Part shown: one piece after another, positions 1-12,869 of the stretch
Numbering within the stretch: position 1 is the first letter of the stretch
Layout of the letters: each line of letters starts with the position of its first letter
NCBI RefSeq assembly: GCF_051401765.1
Contig: NW_027480449.1
Coordinates: forward strand, 4,154,001-4,218,000
From: Calliopsis andreniformis
Taxonomy: Eukaryota > Arthropoda > Insecta > Hymenoptera > Andrenidae
Length of the DNA stretch: 64,000 nt
Reading direction: 5' to 3'
Position numbers and translations under genes: made by a program
The notes under the pieces: model-generated
Told to the model about the DNA's origin: nothing
What the model saw: only the letters and a program-made list of their open reading frames with translations
Database searches by the model: none

Positions 1-619
1 AGGATTGAGGATTGAGGATTGAAGATTGAGTATTGAGGATTGAAGATTGAGGATTGAGGATTGAGGATTGAGGATTGAGGATTGAGGATTGAGGATTGAG
101 GATTGATGATTGAGGATTGAGGATTGAAGATTGAGTATTGAGGATTGAAGATTGAGGATTGAGGATTGACGATTGAGAATTGAGGATTGAGGACTGAGGA
201 TTGAGGATTGAGGATTGAGGACTGAGGATTGAGGATTGAGGATTGAAGATTGAGTATTGAGGATTGAAGATTGAGGATTTTGGATTGAGGATTGAGGATT
301 GAGTATTGAAGATTGAGGATTGGGGATTGAGGACTGACGATTGAGGATTGAGTATTGAGGATTGAGAATTGAGGATTGAGGATTGAGGATTGAGGATTGA
401 GGATTGAGGATTGAGGATTGACGATTGAGGATTGAGGATTGAGGACTGAGGATTGAGGATTGAGGATTGAGGATTGAGAATTGAGGATTGAGGATTGAAG
501 ATTGAGTATTGAGGATTGAAGATTGGGAATTGAGGATTGAGGATTGAGGATTGAAGATGAGGGCTGAGGGTTGAGGATTGAGGATTGAGAATTGAGGGTT
601 GAGGATTGAGGATTGAAGG

Positions 620-2270
620 TTGAGGATTGGGTATTGAGGATTGAAGAATGAGGATTGAGGATTGAGGATTGAGGCCTGAGGATTGAGAATTGAGAACTGA
701 GGATGAGGACTGAGGGCTGAGGGTTGAGGTTTGAGGAATGAGGATTGAGTGTTGAGGATTGAGGTTTGAGGATTGAGGATTGAGGATTGAGTACTGAAGA
801 TTGAGTATTGATGACTGAGGATTGAGGATTGAGGATTGTGTATTGAGGGTTGAGGATTGAGGATTGAAGATTGAGTATTGAGGATTGAAGATTGAGGATT
901 GAGTATAGAGGATCGAGGATTGAGAATGAGGGCTGAGGGTTGAGGATTGAGGTTTGAGGATTGAGGACTGAGGATTGAGGATTGATGATTGAGTATTGAG
1001 GATTGAAGGTTGAGGATTGAGGATTGAGGATTGAGGATTGAGGATTGAGGATTGAGGATTGAAAATTGAGGACTGGGGACTGAGTGTTGAGGGTTGAGTG
1101 ATGAGAATTGGCGTTTGTGGATAGAGATTTAAAGATTGCAGATTGAGTATTGAGTATTGAAAACTGTGAATTGATGATATTCCATTGAGGATTGAGAATT
1201 GACAAGTGATTGTTGAGGACTGAGGTCTGAAGATTGAGGATTCAGGGTTGAGGATCCAGGATTGAGGTTTGAGGACTGAGGATTGAGGATAGAGGATTGA
1301 GGATTGAGGATTGAGGATTGAGTATTGAGGATTGAGGATTGAAGATTGAGGATTGGGTTTTGCGGACTGAACATTGAGGATAGAGGATTGAGGATTGAGG
1401 ACAGAAGGTTGAGTATTGATGATTGAAGATTGATGATTGAGGATTGAGGGTTATGGATTGAGGACGAGGACTGAGGGTTGAGTATTGATGTCTGAGGTCT
1501 GAGGATTGAGGATTGAGGATTGAGAATTGAGGATTGAGGATTGAGGATTGAAGATTGAGGATTGGGTATTGAGGATTGAAGAATGAGCGTTGAGGATTGA
1601 GGATTGAGGATTGAGGATTGAAGATTGAGGATTGAGGATTGAGGTTTGAGAATTGAAGATTGAGTATTGAGGATTGAAGATTCAGGATTGAGGATTGAGT
1701 ATTGAGGATTGAGGATTGACGATTGAAGATTGAGGATTGGGTATTGAGGATTGAAGAATGAGGACTGAGGATTGAGGATTGAGGATTGAGGATTGAAGAT
1801 TGAGTATTGAGGATTGAAGATTGAGGATTGAGGATTGGGTATTGATGGTTGAACATTGAGGATTGAGGATTGAGGATTGAGGATTGAGGACAGAGGATTG
1901 AGGATTGAGGACAGAGGATTGAAGATTGAATATTGATGATTGAAGGTTGAGGATTGAGGATTGAGGGTTGTGGATTCAGGACGAGGACTGAGGGTTGAGT
2001 ATTGATGTTTGAGGCCTGAGGATTGAGGATAGAGGATTGAGAATTGAGGATTGAGGATTGAGGATTGAAGATTGAGGATTGGGTATTGAGGATTGAAGAA
2101 TGAGAGCTGAGGATTGAGGATTGAGGATTGAGGATTAAAGATTGAGTATTGAGGATTGAAGATTGAGGATTGAGGATTGAGGATTGAGGATTGAGGATTG
2201 AGGATTGAGGATTAAACGTTGAGTATTGAGGATTGAAGATTGAGGATTGATGATTGAGCATTGAGGATTG
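620..2270 (+). repeat. Dispersed segment, relative of 46701-48370
   Basis: Matches 46701 onward at offset 46,081 through GAGGCCTGAGG (671), the 6-mer slip near 700, GTACTGAAG (near 791) and the D island. Similarity continues to about 2270 with small indels; by there the offset is 46,101. The boundaries are by eye. Confidence 0.75.
1081..1220 (+). repeat. 140-bp divergent island, type D
   Basis: First of 41 islands. Islands keep the 7-bp register (20 units) but carry rare units in fixed order: GTGATGAG near +17, TGTGGATAGAG near +34, GATTGCAG near +53, CTGTGAATTG near +83, GATATTC near +95 and GACAA near +120. Type D is marked by GAATTGGCGTTTG, GATATTCCATTG and GACAAGTGATTG. The nearest relative is at 47162, offset 46,081. 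Confidence 0.9.
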
Positions 2271-3707
2271 AGGATTGTGGATTGAGGATTGAATATTGAA
2301 TATTGATGATTGAAGGTTGAGGATTGAGGATTGAGGGTTATGGATTCAGGACGAGGACTGAGGGTTGAGTATTGATGTTTGAGGTCTGAGGATTGAGGAT
2401 AGAGCATTGAGAATTGAGGATTGAGGATTGAGGATTGAAGATTGAGGATTGGGTATTGAGGATTGAAGAATGAGGACTGAGGATTGAGGATTGAGGATTG
2501 AGGATTGAGTATTGAGGATTGAAGATTGAGGATTGAGGATTGAGGATTGAGGATTGAGGATTGAGGATTGAGGATTGAGGACTGATGTTTGAGGTCTGAG
2601 GATTGAGGATAGAGGATTGAGAATTGAGGATTGAGGATTGAGGATTGAGGATTGAGGATTGAGGATTCAGGATTGAGGATTCAGGATTCAGGATTCAGGA
2701 TTGTGGTTCGAGGACAGAGGATTGAGGCTTGAGGATTGAGGATTGAGGATTGAGGATTGAGGATTGAGGATTGAGGATTTAAGATTGAGGATTGGGTATT
2801 GAGGATTGAACATTGAGGATTGAGGATTGAGGATTGAGGGTTGAGGACTGAAGATTGAATATTGATGATTCAAGATTGAGGATTGGGGATTGAGGGATGT
2901 GGATTGGGGACCAGGACTGAGGGTTGAATATTGACGTTTGAGGTCTGAGGATTGAGGATTGAGGATTGAGAATTGAGGATTGAGGATTGAGGATTGAAGA
3001 TTGAGGATTGGGTATTGAGGATTGAAGAATGAGGATTGAGGATTGAGGATTGAGGCCTGAGGATTGAGAATTGAGAACTGAGGATGAGGACTGAGGGCTG
3101 AGGGCTGAGGTTTGAGGAATGAGGATTGGGGGTTGAGGATTGAGGATTGAGGATTGAGGATTGAGGATTGAGTACTGAAGATTGAGTATTGATGACTGAG
3201 GATTGAGGATTGAGGATTGTGTATTGAGGGTTGAGGATTGAGGATTGAAGATTGAGTATTGAGGATTGAGGTTTGGGGATTGAAGATTGAGGATTGGGTA
3301 TTGAGGATTGAAGAATGAGAACTGAGGATTGAGGATTGAGGATTGAGGATTGAAGATTGAGTATTGAGGATTGAAGATTGAGGATTGAGGATTGAGGATT
3401 GAGGATTGAGGATTGAGGATTGAGGATTGAGGATTGCGGATTGAAGATTGAGGATTGAGGATTGAGGATTAAACGTTGAGTATTGAGGATTGAAGATTGA
3501 GGATTGATGATTGAGTATTGAGGATTGAGGATTGAGGATTGAGTATTGAAGATTGAGGATTGATGATTGAGGATTGAGGATTGAGGATTGAGGATTGAGT
3601 ATTGGCGATTGAGGATTGAAGATTGAGGATTGAGGATTGAGGATTAATGATTGAGTATTGAGGATTGAAGATTGAGAATTGAGGATTGAGTATTGAACAT
3701 TGAGGAC

Positions 3708-3847
3708 TGAGTGTTGAGGGTTGAGTGATGAGAATTGATGTTTGTGGATAGAGATTTGAAGATTGCAGATTGAGTATTGAGTATTGAAACCTGTGAATTG
3801 AGGATATTCTATTGAGGATTGAGGATTGACAACTGATTGTTGAGGAC
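3708..3847 (+). repeat. 140-bp divergent island, type B (A-like left edge)
   Basis: Type B is marked by GAAACCTGTGAATT, GATATTCTATTGAGG and CTGATTGTTGAGG. This copy begins with the A-type GATGAGAATTG rather than GATGAGGATTG, so it looks like an A/B hybrid. It opens the first unit of the 986-bp tandem duplication. Confidence 0.88.
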
Positions 3848-4693
3848 TGAGGGCTGAAGATTGAGGATTCAGGATTGAGGATTCAGAATCGAGGTTTGAG
3901 GACTGAGGATTAAGGATTGAGGATTGAGGATTGAGGATTGAGGATTGAGGATTGAAGATTCAGTATTGAGGATTGAAGATTGAGGATTGAGGTTTGAGGA
4001 TTGACGATTGAGGATTGAGGATTCAGGATTGAGGATTCAGGATTGAGGATTCAGGATTGTGGTTCGAGGACAGAGGATTGAGGCTTGAGGATTGAGGATT
4101 GAGGATTGAGGATTGAGGATTGAGGATTTCAGATTGAGGATTGGGTATTGAGGATTGAACATTGAGGATTGAGGATTGAGGATTGAGGATTGAGTATTGG
4201 GGATTGCGGATTGAACATTGAGGATTGAGGATTGAGGATTGAGGATTGAGTATTGAAGATTGAGGATTGGGGATTGAGGACTGACGATTGAGGATTGAGT
4301 ATTGAGGATTGAGAATTGAGGATTGAGGATTGAAGATTGAGTATTGAGGATTGAAGATTGGGAATTGAGGATTGAGGATTGAGGATTGAAGATGAGGGCT
4401 GAGGGTTGAGGATTGAGGTTTGAGGACTGAGGATTGAGGATTGAGGATTGAGAGTTGAGGATTGAGGGTTGAGGATTGAAGATTGAGGATTGGGTGTTGA
4501 GGATTGAAGAATGAGCATTGACGATTGAGGATTGAGGATTGAGGGTTGAAGATTGAGGATTGAGGATTGATGTCTGAGGATTGAAGATTGAGTATTGAGG
4601 GTTGAAGATTGATGATTGAGGATTGAGGATTGAGAATTGAGGATTGAGGATTGAAGATTGAGGATTGAGAATTGAAGATTCGGGATTGGGGAC
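3708..4693 (+). repeat. Higher-order repeat unit, 986 bp, copy 1
   Basis: Tandem with 4694-5599. Shared markers are GAATCGAGG, GGATTTCAGATTG and GATTGGGTGTTGAGG. The offset is 986 bp on the left and 972 bp on the right, so two heptamers were lost or gained between the copies. The copies diverge at about 4625 and 5598. Confidence 0.88.
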
Positions 4694-4833
4694 TGAGTGT
4701 TGAGGGTTGAGTGATGAGGATTGATGTTTGTGGATAGAGATTTGAAGATTGCAGATTGAGTATTGAGTATTGAAACCTGTGAATTGAGGATATTCTATTG
4801 AGGATTGAGGATTGACAACTGATTGTTGAGGAC
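4694..4833 (+). repeat. 140-bp divergent island, type B
   Basis: Carries GAGGATTGATG on the left and AAACCTGTG in the middle. It lies 986 bp after the island at 3708, and both are followed by the unusual unit TTCAGAATCGAGG. Confidence 0.9.
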
Positions 4834-5599
4834 TGAGGGCTGAAGATTGAGGATTCAGGATTGAGGATTCAGAATCGAGGTTTGAGGACTGAGGATTAAG
4901 GATTGAGGATTGAGGATTGAGGATTGAGGATTGAGGATTGAAGATTCAGTATTGAGGATTGAAGATTGAGGATTGAGGTTTGAGGATTGACGATTGAGGA
5001 TTGAGGATTCAGGATTGAGGATTCAGGATTGAGGATTCAGGATTGTGGTTCGAGGACAGAGGATTGAGGATTGAGGATTGAGGATTGAGGATTGAGGATT
5101 TCAGATTGAGGATTGGGTATTGAGGATTGAACATTGAGGATTGAGGATTGAGGATTGAGGATTGAGTATTGGGGATTGCGGATTGAACATTGAGGATTGA
5201 GGATTGAGGATTGAGGATTGAGTATTGAAGATTGAGGATTGGGGATTGAGGACTGACGATTGAGGATTGAGTATTGAGGATTGAGAATTGAGGATTGAGG
5301 ATTGAAGATTGAGTATTGAGGATTGAAGATTGGGAATTGAGGATTGAGGATTGAGGATTGAAGATGAGGGCTGAGGGTTGAGGATTGAGGTTTGAGGACT
5401 GAGGATTGAGGATTGAGGATTGAGAGTTGAGGATTGAGGGTTGAGGATTGAAGATTGAGGATTGGGTGTTGAGGATTGAAGAATGAGCATTGACGATTGA
5501 GGATTGAGGATTGAGGGTTGAAGATTGAGGATTGAGGATTGATGTCTGAGGATTGAAGATTGAGTATTGAGGGTTGAAGATTGATGATTGAGGATTGAA
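4694..5599 (+). repeat. Higher-order repeat unit, 986 bp family, copy 2
   Basis: Second copy, lacking the TTGAGGCTTGAGG units present at 4079-4090 in copy 1. Beyond 5599 it continues into the type C island segment instead of another B island. Confidence 0.88.
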
Positions 5600-5651
5600 G
5601 ATTGAGGATTGAGGATTGAGGATTGACGATTGAAGATTGAGGATTGCGGAC

Positions 5652-5791
5652 TGAGAGTTGATGGTTGAGTGATGAGGATTGATGTTTGTGGATAGAGATA
5701 TGAAGATTGCAGATTGAGTATTGCGTATGGAAAACTCTGATCTGAGGATACTCTAGTGAGGATTGAGGATTGACAACTGAGTGTTGAGGAC
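5652..5791 (+). repeat. 140-bp divergent island, type C
   Basis: Type C is the most diverged: it starts TGAGAGTTGATGG and contains TTGCGTATGG, AAAACTCTGATCTG and GATACTCTAGTGAGG. Despite this it is still 140 bp. Its relatives are at 37489, 41638, 45996 and 61226. Confidence 0.9.
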
Positions 5792-7210
5792 TGAGGGCTG
5801 AAGATTGAGGATTCAGGATTGAGGATTCAGGACTGTGGTTTGAGGACTGTGGATTGAAGATTGAGGATTGGGGATTGAGGATTGAGGATCGAGGATTGAA
5901 GATTGAAGATTGGGTATTGAGGATTGAACATTGAGTATTGAGGATTGAGGATTGAGGATTGAGGATTGAGGATTGAGAATTGAGGATTGAGGATCCAGGA
6001 TTGAGGTTTGAGGACTGAGGATTGAGGACAGAGGATTGAGGATTGAGGATTGAGGATTGAGTATTGAGGATTGAGGATTGAAGATTGAGGATTGGGTTTT
6101 GCGGACTGAACATTGAGGATTGAGGATTGAGGATTGAGGACAGAAGGTTGAGTATTGATGATTGAAGATTGATGATTGAGGATTGAGGGTTATGGATTGA
6201 GGACGAGGACTGAGGGTTGAGTATTGATGTCTGAGGTCTGAGGATTGAGGATTGAGGATTGAGAATTGAGGATTGAGGATTGAGGATTGAAGATTGAGGA
6301 TTGGGTATTGAGGATTGAAGAATGAGCATTGTGGATTGAGGATTGAGGATTGAGGATTGAAGATTGAGGATTGAGGATTGAGGTTTGAGAATTGAAGATT
6401 GAGTATTGAGGATTGAAGATTCAGGATTGAGGATTGAGGATTGAGGATTGAGGATTGACGATTGAAGATTGAGGATTGGGTATTGAGGATTGAAGAATGA
6501 GGACTGAGGATTGAGGATTGAGGATTGAGGATTGAAGATTGAGTATTGAGGATTGAAGATTGAGGATTGAGGATTGGGTATTGATGGTTGAACATTGAGG
6601 ATTGAGGATTGAGGATTGAGGATTGAGGACTGAGGATTGAAGATTGAATATTGATGATTGAAGGTTGAGGATTGAGGATTGAGGGTTGTGGATTCAGGAC
6701 GAGGACTGAGGGTTGAGTATTGATGTTTGAGGCCTGAGGATTCATGATAGAGGATTGAGAATTGAGGATTGAGGATTGAGGATTGAAGATTGAGGATTGG
6801 GTATTGAGGATTGAAGAATGAGAACTGAGGATTGAGGATTGAGGATTGAGGATTGAAGATTGAGTATTGAGGATTGAAGATTGAGGATTGAGGATTGAGG
6901 ATTGAGGATTGAGGACTGAGGATTGAGGATTGAGGATTGCGGATTGAAGATTGAGGATTGAGGATTGAGGATTAAACGTTGAGTATTGAGGATTGAAGAT
7001 TGAGGATTGATGATTGAGCATTGAGGATTGAGGATTGAGGATTGAGGATTGAGTATTGAAAATTGGGGATTGATGATCGAGGATTGAGGATTGAGGATTG
7101 AGGATTGAGTATTGGCGATTGAGGATCGAAGATTGAGGATTGAGGATTAATGATTGAGTATTGAGGATTGAAGATTGAGAATTGAGGATTGTGGATTGAA
7201 CATTGAGGAC

Positions 7211-7350
7211 TGAGTGTTGAGGGTTGAGTGATGAGAATTGATGTTTCTGGATAGAGATTTGAAGATTGCAGATTGGTTGTTGAGTATTGAAAACTGTGAA
7301 TTGAGGATATTCTATTGGGGATTGAGGATTGACAACTGATTCTTGAGGAC
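7211..7350 (+). repeat. 140-bp divergent island, type A
   Basis: Type A is marked by GATTGGTTGTTGAG, AAAACTGTGAATT, TATTCTATTGGGG and CTGATTCTTGAGG. This copy has TTTCTGGATAG in place of TTTGTGGATAG, shared with the copies at 48559, 51275, 52701 and 63950. It is followed by CAGACTTGTGG, also found after the island at 51275. Confidence 0.9.
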
Positions 7351-8873
7351 TGAGGGCTGAAGATTGAGGATTCAGGATTGAGGATTCAGACTTGTGGTTT
7401 GAGGACTGAGGATTGAAGATTGAAGATTGAGTATTGGGGGTTGAGGATTGAGGATTGAGGATTGAGGATTGAGGATGAGGGCTGAGGGTTGAAGATTGAG
7501 GTTTGAGGACTCAGGACTGAGGATTGAGGATTGAGGATTGAGGATTGAGGATTGAAGATTCAGTATTGAGGATTGAAGATTGAGGATTGAGGTTTGAGGA
7601 TTGAGGATTGAGGATTGAGGATTCAGGATTGAGGATTCAGGATTGAGGATTCAGGATTGTGGTTCGAGGACAGAGGATTGAGGCTTGAGGATTGAGGATT
7701 GAGGATTGAGGGTTGAGGATTGAGGATTGAGGATTGAACATTGAGGATTGAGGATTGAGGTTTGAGGATTGAGTATTGGGGATTGCGGATTGAACATTGG
7801 GGATTGAGGATTGAGGATTGAGGACTGAAGATTGAATATTGATGATTGAAGATTGATGATTGAGGATTGAGAGTTGTGGATTGAGGACGAGGACTGAGGG
7901 TTGAGTATTGATGTCTGAGGTCTGAGGATTGAGGATTGAGGATTGAGGATTGAGGATTGAGGATTGAGGATTGAGGATTGAGGATTGAGGATTGATGTTT
8001 GAGGTCTGAGGATTGAGGATAGAGGATTGAGAATTGAGGATTGAGGATTGAGGATTGAGGATTGAGGATTGAGGATTCAGGATTGAGGATTCAGGATTGA
8101 GGATTCAGGATTGTGGTTCGAGGACAGAGGATTGAGGCTTGAGGATTGAGGATTGAGGATTGAGGATTGATGATTGAGGATTGAGGATTGAGTATAGAGG
8201 ATCGAGGATTGAGAATGAGCGCTGAGGGTTGAAGGATTGGGGTTTGAGGCCTGAGGACTTAGGATTGAGGATTGAGGATTGAGGACTGAGAATTGAAGAT
8301 TGAATATTGATGATTGAAGGTTGAGGATTGATGATTGAGGGTTGTGGATTCAGGACGAGGACTGAGGGTTGAGTATTGATGTTTGAGGCCTGAGGATTGA
8401 GGATAGAGGATTGAGAATTGAGGATTGAGGATTGGGGATTGAAGATTGAGGATTGGGTATTGAGGATTGAAGAATGAGAACTGAGGATTGAGGATTGAGG
8501 ATTGAGGATTGAAGATTGAGTATTGAGGATTGAAGATTGAGGATTGAGGATTGAGGATTGAGGATTGAGGATTGAGTATAGAGGATTGAGGATTGCGGAT
8601 TGAAGATTGAGGATTGAGGATTGAGGATTAAACGTTGAGTATTGAGGATTGAAGATTGAGGATTGATGATTGAGGATTGAGGATTGAGGATTGAGGATTG
8701 AGGATTGAGTATTGAAGATTGAGGATTGATGATTGAGGATTGAGGATTGAGGATTGAGGATTGAGTATTGGCGATTGAGGATTGAAGATTGAGGATTGAG
8801 GATTGAGGATTAGTGATTGAGTATTGAGGATTGAAGATTGAGAATTGAGGATTGAGGATTGAACATTGAGGAC

Positions 8874-9013
8874 TGAGTGTTGAGGGTTGAGTGATGAGAA
8901 TTGATGTTTGTGGATAGAGATTTGAAGATTGCAGATTGGTTGTTGAGTATTGAAAACTGTGAATTGAGGATATTCTATTGGGGATTGAGGATTGACAACT
9001 GATTCTTGAGGAC
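8874..9013 (+). repeat. 140-bp divergent island, type A
   Basis: Standard type A with TTTGTGGATAG. The flanking unit after the island reads ACTGCGGGCTG, where the others have ACTGAGGGCTG. Confidence 0.9.
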
Positions 9014-10767
9014 TGCGGGCTGAAGATTGAGGATTCAGGATTGAGGATTCAGAATTGTGGTTTGAGGACTGAGGATTGAAGATTGAAGATTGAGTATTGG
9101 GGGTTGAGGATTGAGGATTGAGGATTGAGGATGAGGGCTGAGGGTTGAAGATTGAGGTCTGAGGACTCAGGACTGAGGATTGAGGATTGAGAATTGAGGA
9201 TCGAGGATTGAGGATTGAAGATTGAGGATGGGGTATTGAGGATTGAAAAATGAGGATGGAGGATGGGCGATTGAGGATTGAGGATTGAAGATTGAGTATT
9301 GAGGATTGAAGATTGAGGATTGAGGATTGACGATTGAGGTTTGAGGATTGAGGATTGAGGTTTGACGATTGATGTTTGAGGTCTGAGGATTGAGGATAGA
9401 GGATTGAGAATTGGGGATTGAGGATTCAGGATTGAGGATTCAGGATTGAGGATTCAGGATTGTGGTTCGAGGACAGAGGATTGAGGCTTGAGGATTGAGG
9501 ATTGAGGATTGAGGATTGAGGATTGAGGATTGAGGACTGAGGGCTGATGATTGAGGATTCAGGGTTGAGGATTCAGAATTGAGGTTTGAGGACTGAGGAT
9601 TGAGGATTGAGGATTGATGTTTGAGGTCTGAGGATTGAGGATAGAGGATTGAGAATTGAGGATTGAGGATTGAGGATTGTGGATTCAGGATTGAGGATTC
9701 AGGATTGAGGATTCAGGATTGTGGTTCGAGGACAGAGGATTGAGGCTTGAGGATTGAGGATTGAGGATTGAGAATTGAGGATTGAGGATTGAGGATTGAG
9801 GATTGAGGATTGAGGATTGAGGATTGAGGACTGAGGGCTGAAGATTGAGGATTCAGGGTTGAGGATTCAGAATTGAGGTTTGAGGACTGAGGATTGAGAA
9901 TTGATGATTGAGGATTGAGGATTGAGGATTGAGGATTGAAGATTCAGTATTGAGGATTGAAGATTGAGGATTGAGGTTTGAGGATTGAGGATTGAGGATT
10001 GAGGATTCAGGAATGAGGATTCAGGATTGAGGATTCAGGATTGTGGTTCGAGGACAGAGGATTGAGGCTTGAGGATTGAGGATTGAGGATTGAGGATTCA
10101 ACATTGAGGATTGAGGATTGAGGATTGAGGATTGAGTATTGGGGATTGCGGATTGAACATTGAGGATTGAGGATTGAGGATTGAGGACTGAAGATTGAAT
10201 ATTGATGATTGAAGATTGATGATTGAGGATTGAGAGTTGTGGATTGAGGACGAGGACTGAGGGTTGATTATTGATGTCTGAGGTCTGAGGATTGAGGATT
10301 GAGGATTGAGAATTGAGGATTGAGGATTGAGGATTGGGGATTGAGGATTGAGGATCGAGGATTGAAGATTGAAGATTGGGTATTGAGGATTGAATATTGA
10401 GTATTGAGGATTGAGGATTGAGGATTGAGGATTGAGGATTGAAGATTGAATATTGACGATTGAAGGTTGAGGATTGAGGATTGAGTGTTATGGATTCAGG
10501 ACGAGGACTGCGGGTTGAGTATTGATGTTTGAGGTCTGAGGATTGAGGATAGAGGATTGAGAGTTGAGGATTGAGGATTGAGGATTGAAGATTGAGGATT
10601 GGGTATTGAGGATTGAAGAATGAGGACTGTGGATTGAGGATTGAGGATTGAGGATTGAAGATTGAGTATTGAGGATTGAAGGTTGAGGATTGAGGATTGA
10701 GGATTGAGGATTGAGGATTGAGGATTGAGGATTGATGATTGAGGATTGAGGATTGAACATTGAGGAC

Positions 10768-10907
10768 TGAGTGTTGAGGGTTGAGTGATGAGAATTGATG
10801 TTTGTGGATAGAGATTTGAAGATCGCAGATTGGTTGTTGAGTATTGAAAACTGTGAATTGAGGATATTCTATTGGGGATTGAGGATTGACAACTGATTCT
10901 TGAGGAC
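10768..10907 (+). repeat. 140-bp divergent island, type A
   Basis: Type A with the sub-variant GATCGCAGATTGG (GATTGCAG elsewhere), shared with the copies at 16035, 20017, 28053 and 31677. A type B island follows exactly 594 bp downstream. Confidence 0.9.
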
Positions 10908-11361
10908 TGAGGGCTGAAGATTGAGGATTCAGGATTGAGGATTCAGAATTGTGGTTTGAGGACTGAGGATTGTAGATTGAAGATTCAGTATTGGGGGTTG
11001 AGGATTGAGGATTGAGGATTGAGGATTGAGGATGAGGGCTGAGGGTTGAAGATTGAGGTCTGAGGACTCAGGACTGAGGATTGAGGATTGAGAATTGAGG
11101 ATCGAGGATTGAGGATTGAAGATTGAGGATGGGGTATTGAGGATTGAAGAATGAGGATGGAGGATGGGCGATTGAGGATTGAGGGTTGAAGATTGAGTAT
11201 TCAGGATTGGAAATTGACGATTGAGGATTGAGGATTGAGGATCGAGGATTGAGGATTGAGGATTGGGGATTGAAGATTGAGTATTGTGGATTGAAGATTG
11301 AGGATTGAGGATTGAGGATTGAGGATTGAGGATTGAGAATTGAAGATTGAGGATTGGGGAC

Positions 11362-11501
11362 TGAGTGTTGAGGGTTGAGTGATGAGGAGTGATGTTTGTG
11401 GATAGAGATTTGAAGATTGCAGATTGAGTATTGAGTATTGAAACCTGTGAATTGAGGATATTCTATTGAGGATTGAGGATTGACAACTGATTGTTGAGGA
11501 C
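11362..11501 (+). repeat. 140-bp divergent island, type B
   Basis: Starts 594 bp after the type A copy at 10768. It has a private change, GAGGAGTGATG for GAGGATTGATG, which separates it from the otherwise very similar island at 20611. Confidence 0.9.
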
Positions 11502-12382
11502 TGAGGGCTGAAGATTGAGGATTCAGGGTTGAGGATTCAGAATTGAGGTTTGATGACTGAGGATTGAGGATTCAGGATTGAGGATTCAGGATTGAGGATT
11601 CAGGATTGTGGTTCGAGGACAGAGGATTGAGGCTTGAGGATTGAGGATTGAGGATTGAGAATTGAGGATTGAGGATTGAGGATTGAGGATTGAGGATTGA
11701 GGATTGAGGATTGAGGACTGAGGGCTGAAGATTGAGGATTCAGGGTTGAGGATTCAGAATTGAGGTTTGAGGACTGAGGATTGAGAATTGATGATTGAGG
11801 ATTGAGGATTGAGGATTGAGGATTGAGGATTGAAGATTCAGTATTGAGGATTGAAGATTGAGGATTGAGGTTTGAGGATTGAGGATTGAGGATTGAGGAT
11901 TCAGGAATGAGGATTCAGGATTGAAGATTCAGGATTGTGGTTCGAGGACAGAGGATTGAGGCTTGAGGATTGAGGATTGAGGATTGGCGATTGAGGATTG
12001 AGGATTGAGGATTGAACATTGAGGATTGAAGATTGAGGATTGAGGATTGAGGATGAGGGCTGAGGGTTGAAGATTGAGGTCTGAGGACTCAGGACTGAGG
12101 ATTGAGGATTGAGAATTGAGGATCGAGGATTGAGGATTGAAGATTGAGGATGGGGTATTGAGGATTGAAGAATGAGGATGGAGGATGGGCGATTGAGGAT
12201 TGAGGGTTGAAGATTGAGTATTCAGGATTGGAAATTGACGATTGAGGATTGAGGATTGAGGATCGAGGATTGAGGATTGAGGATTGAGGATTGAAGATTG
12301 AGTATTGTGGATTGAAGATTGAGGATTGAGGATTGAGGATTGAGGATTGAGGATTGAGAATTGAAGATTGAGGATTGGGGAC

Positions 12383-12522
12383 TGAGTGTTGAGGGTTGAG
12401 TGATGAGGATTGATGTTTGTGGATAGAGATTTGAAGATTGCAGATTGAGTATTGAGTATTGAAACCTGTGAATTGAGGATATTCTATTGAGGATTGAGGA
12501 TTGACAACTGATTGTTGAGGAC
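12383..12522 (+). repeat. 140-bp divergent island, type B
   Basis: Lies 1,021 bp after the previous B island with no A island between them. The flanks (variant units TGGGGTA, TGGGCGA) repeat those before the island at 11362, so the interval is a local duplication of a B segment. Confidence 0.9.
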
Positions 12523-12869
12523 TGAGGGCTGAAGATTGAGGATTCAGGGTTGAGGATTCAGAATTGAGGTTTGAGGACTGAGGATTGAGGATTCAGGATT
12601 GAGGATTCAGGATTGAGGATTCAGGATTGTGGTTCGAGGACAGAGGATTGAGGGTTGAGTATTGATGTCTGAGGTCTGAGGATTGAGGATTGAGGATTGA
12701 GAATTGAGGATTGAGGATTGAGGATTGGGGATTGAGGATTGAGGATCGAGGATTGAAGATTGAAGATTGGGTATTGAGGGTTGAACATTGAGTATTGAGG
12801 ATTGAGGTTTGAGGATTGAGGATTGAGGATTGAATATTGAATATTGATGATTGAAGGTTGAGGATTGAG

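Larger units (their letters stand above)
9674..11630 (+). repeat. Dispersed duplication, about 2 kb, copy 1
   Basis: Matches 18902-20879 at offset 9,249 (9,228 at the left end, a 3-heptamer difference). Diagnostic shared variants are GGGTTGATTATTGATG (10261/19510), TTGAATATTGAGTATTG (10391) and GAGAGTTGAGG (10559). Contains an A and a B island. Confidence 0.82.

Noticed and set aside
1081..1220. Islands as remnants of a transposon or other inserted element
   Set aside because: Each island keeps the 7-bp register and parses into 20 variant heptamers, with no terminal inverted repeats or target-site duplications. It looks like a diverged stretch of the same repeat.
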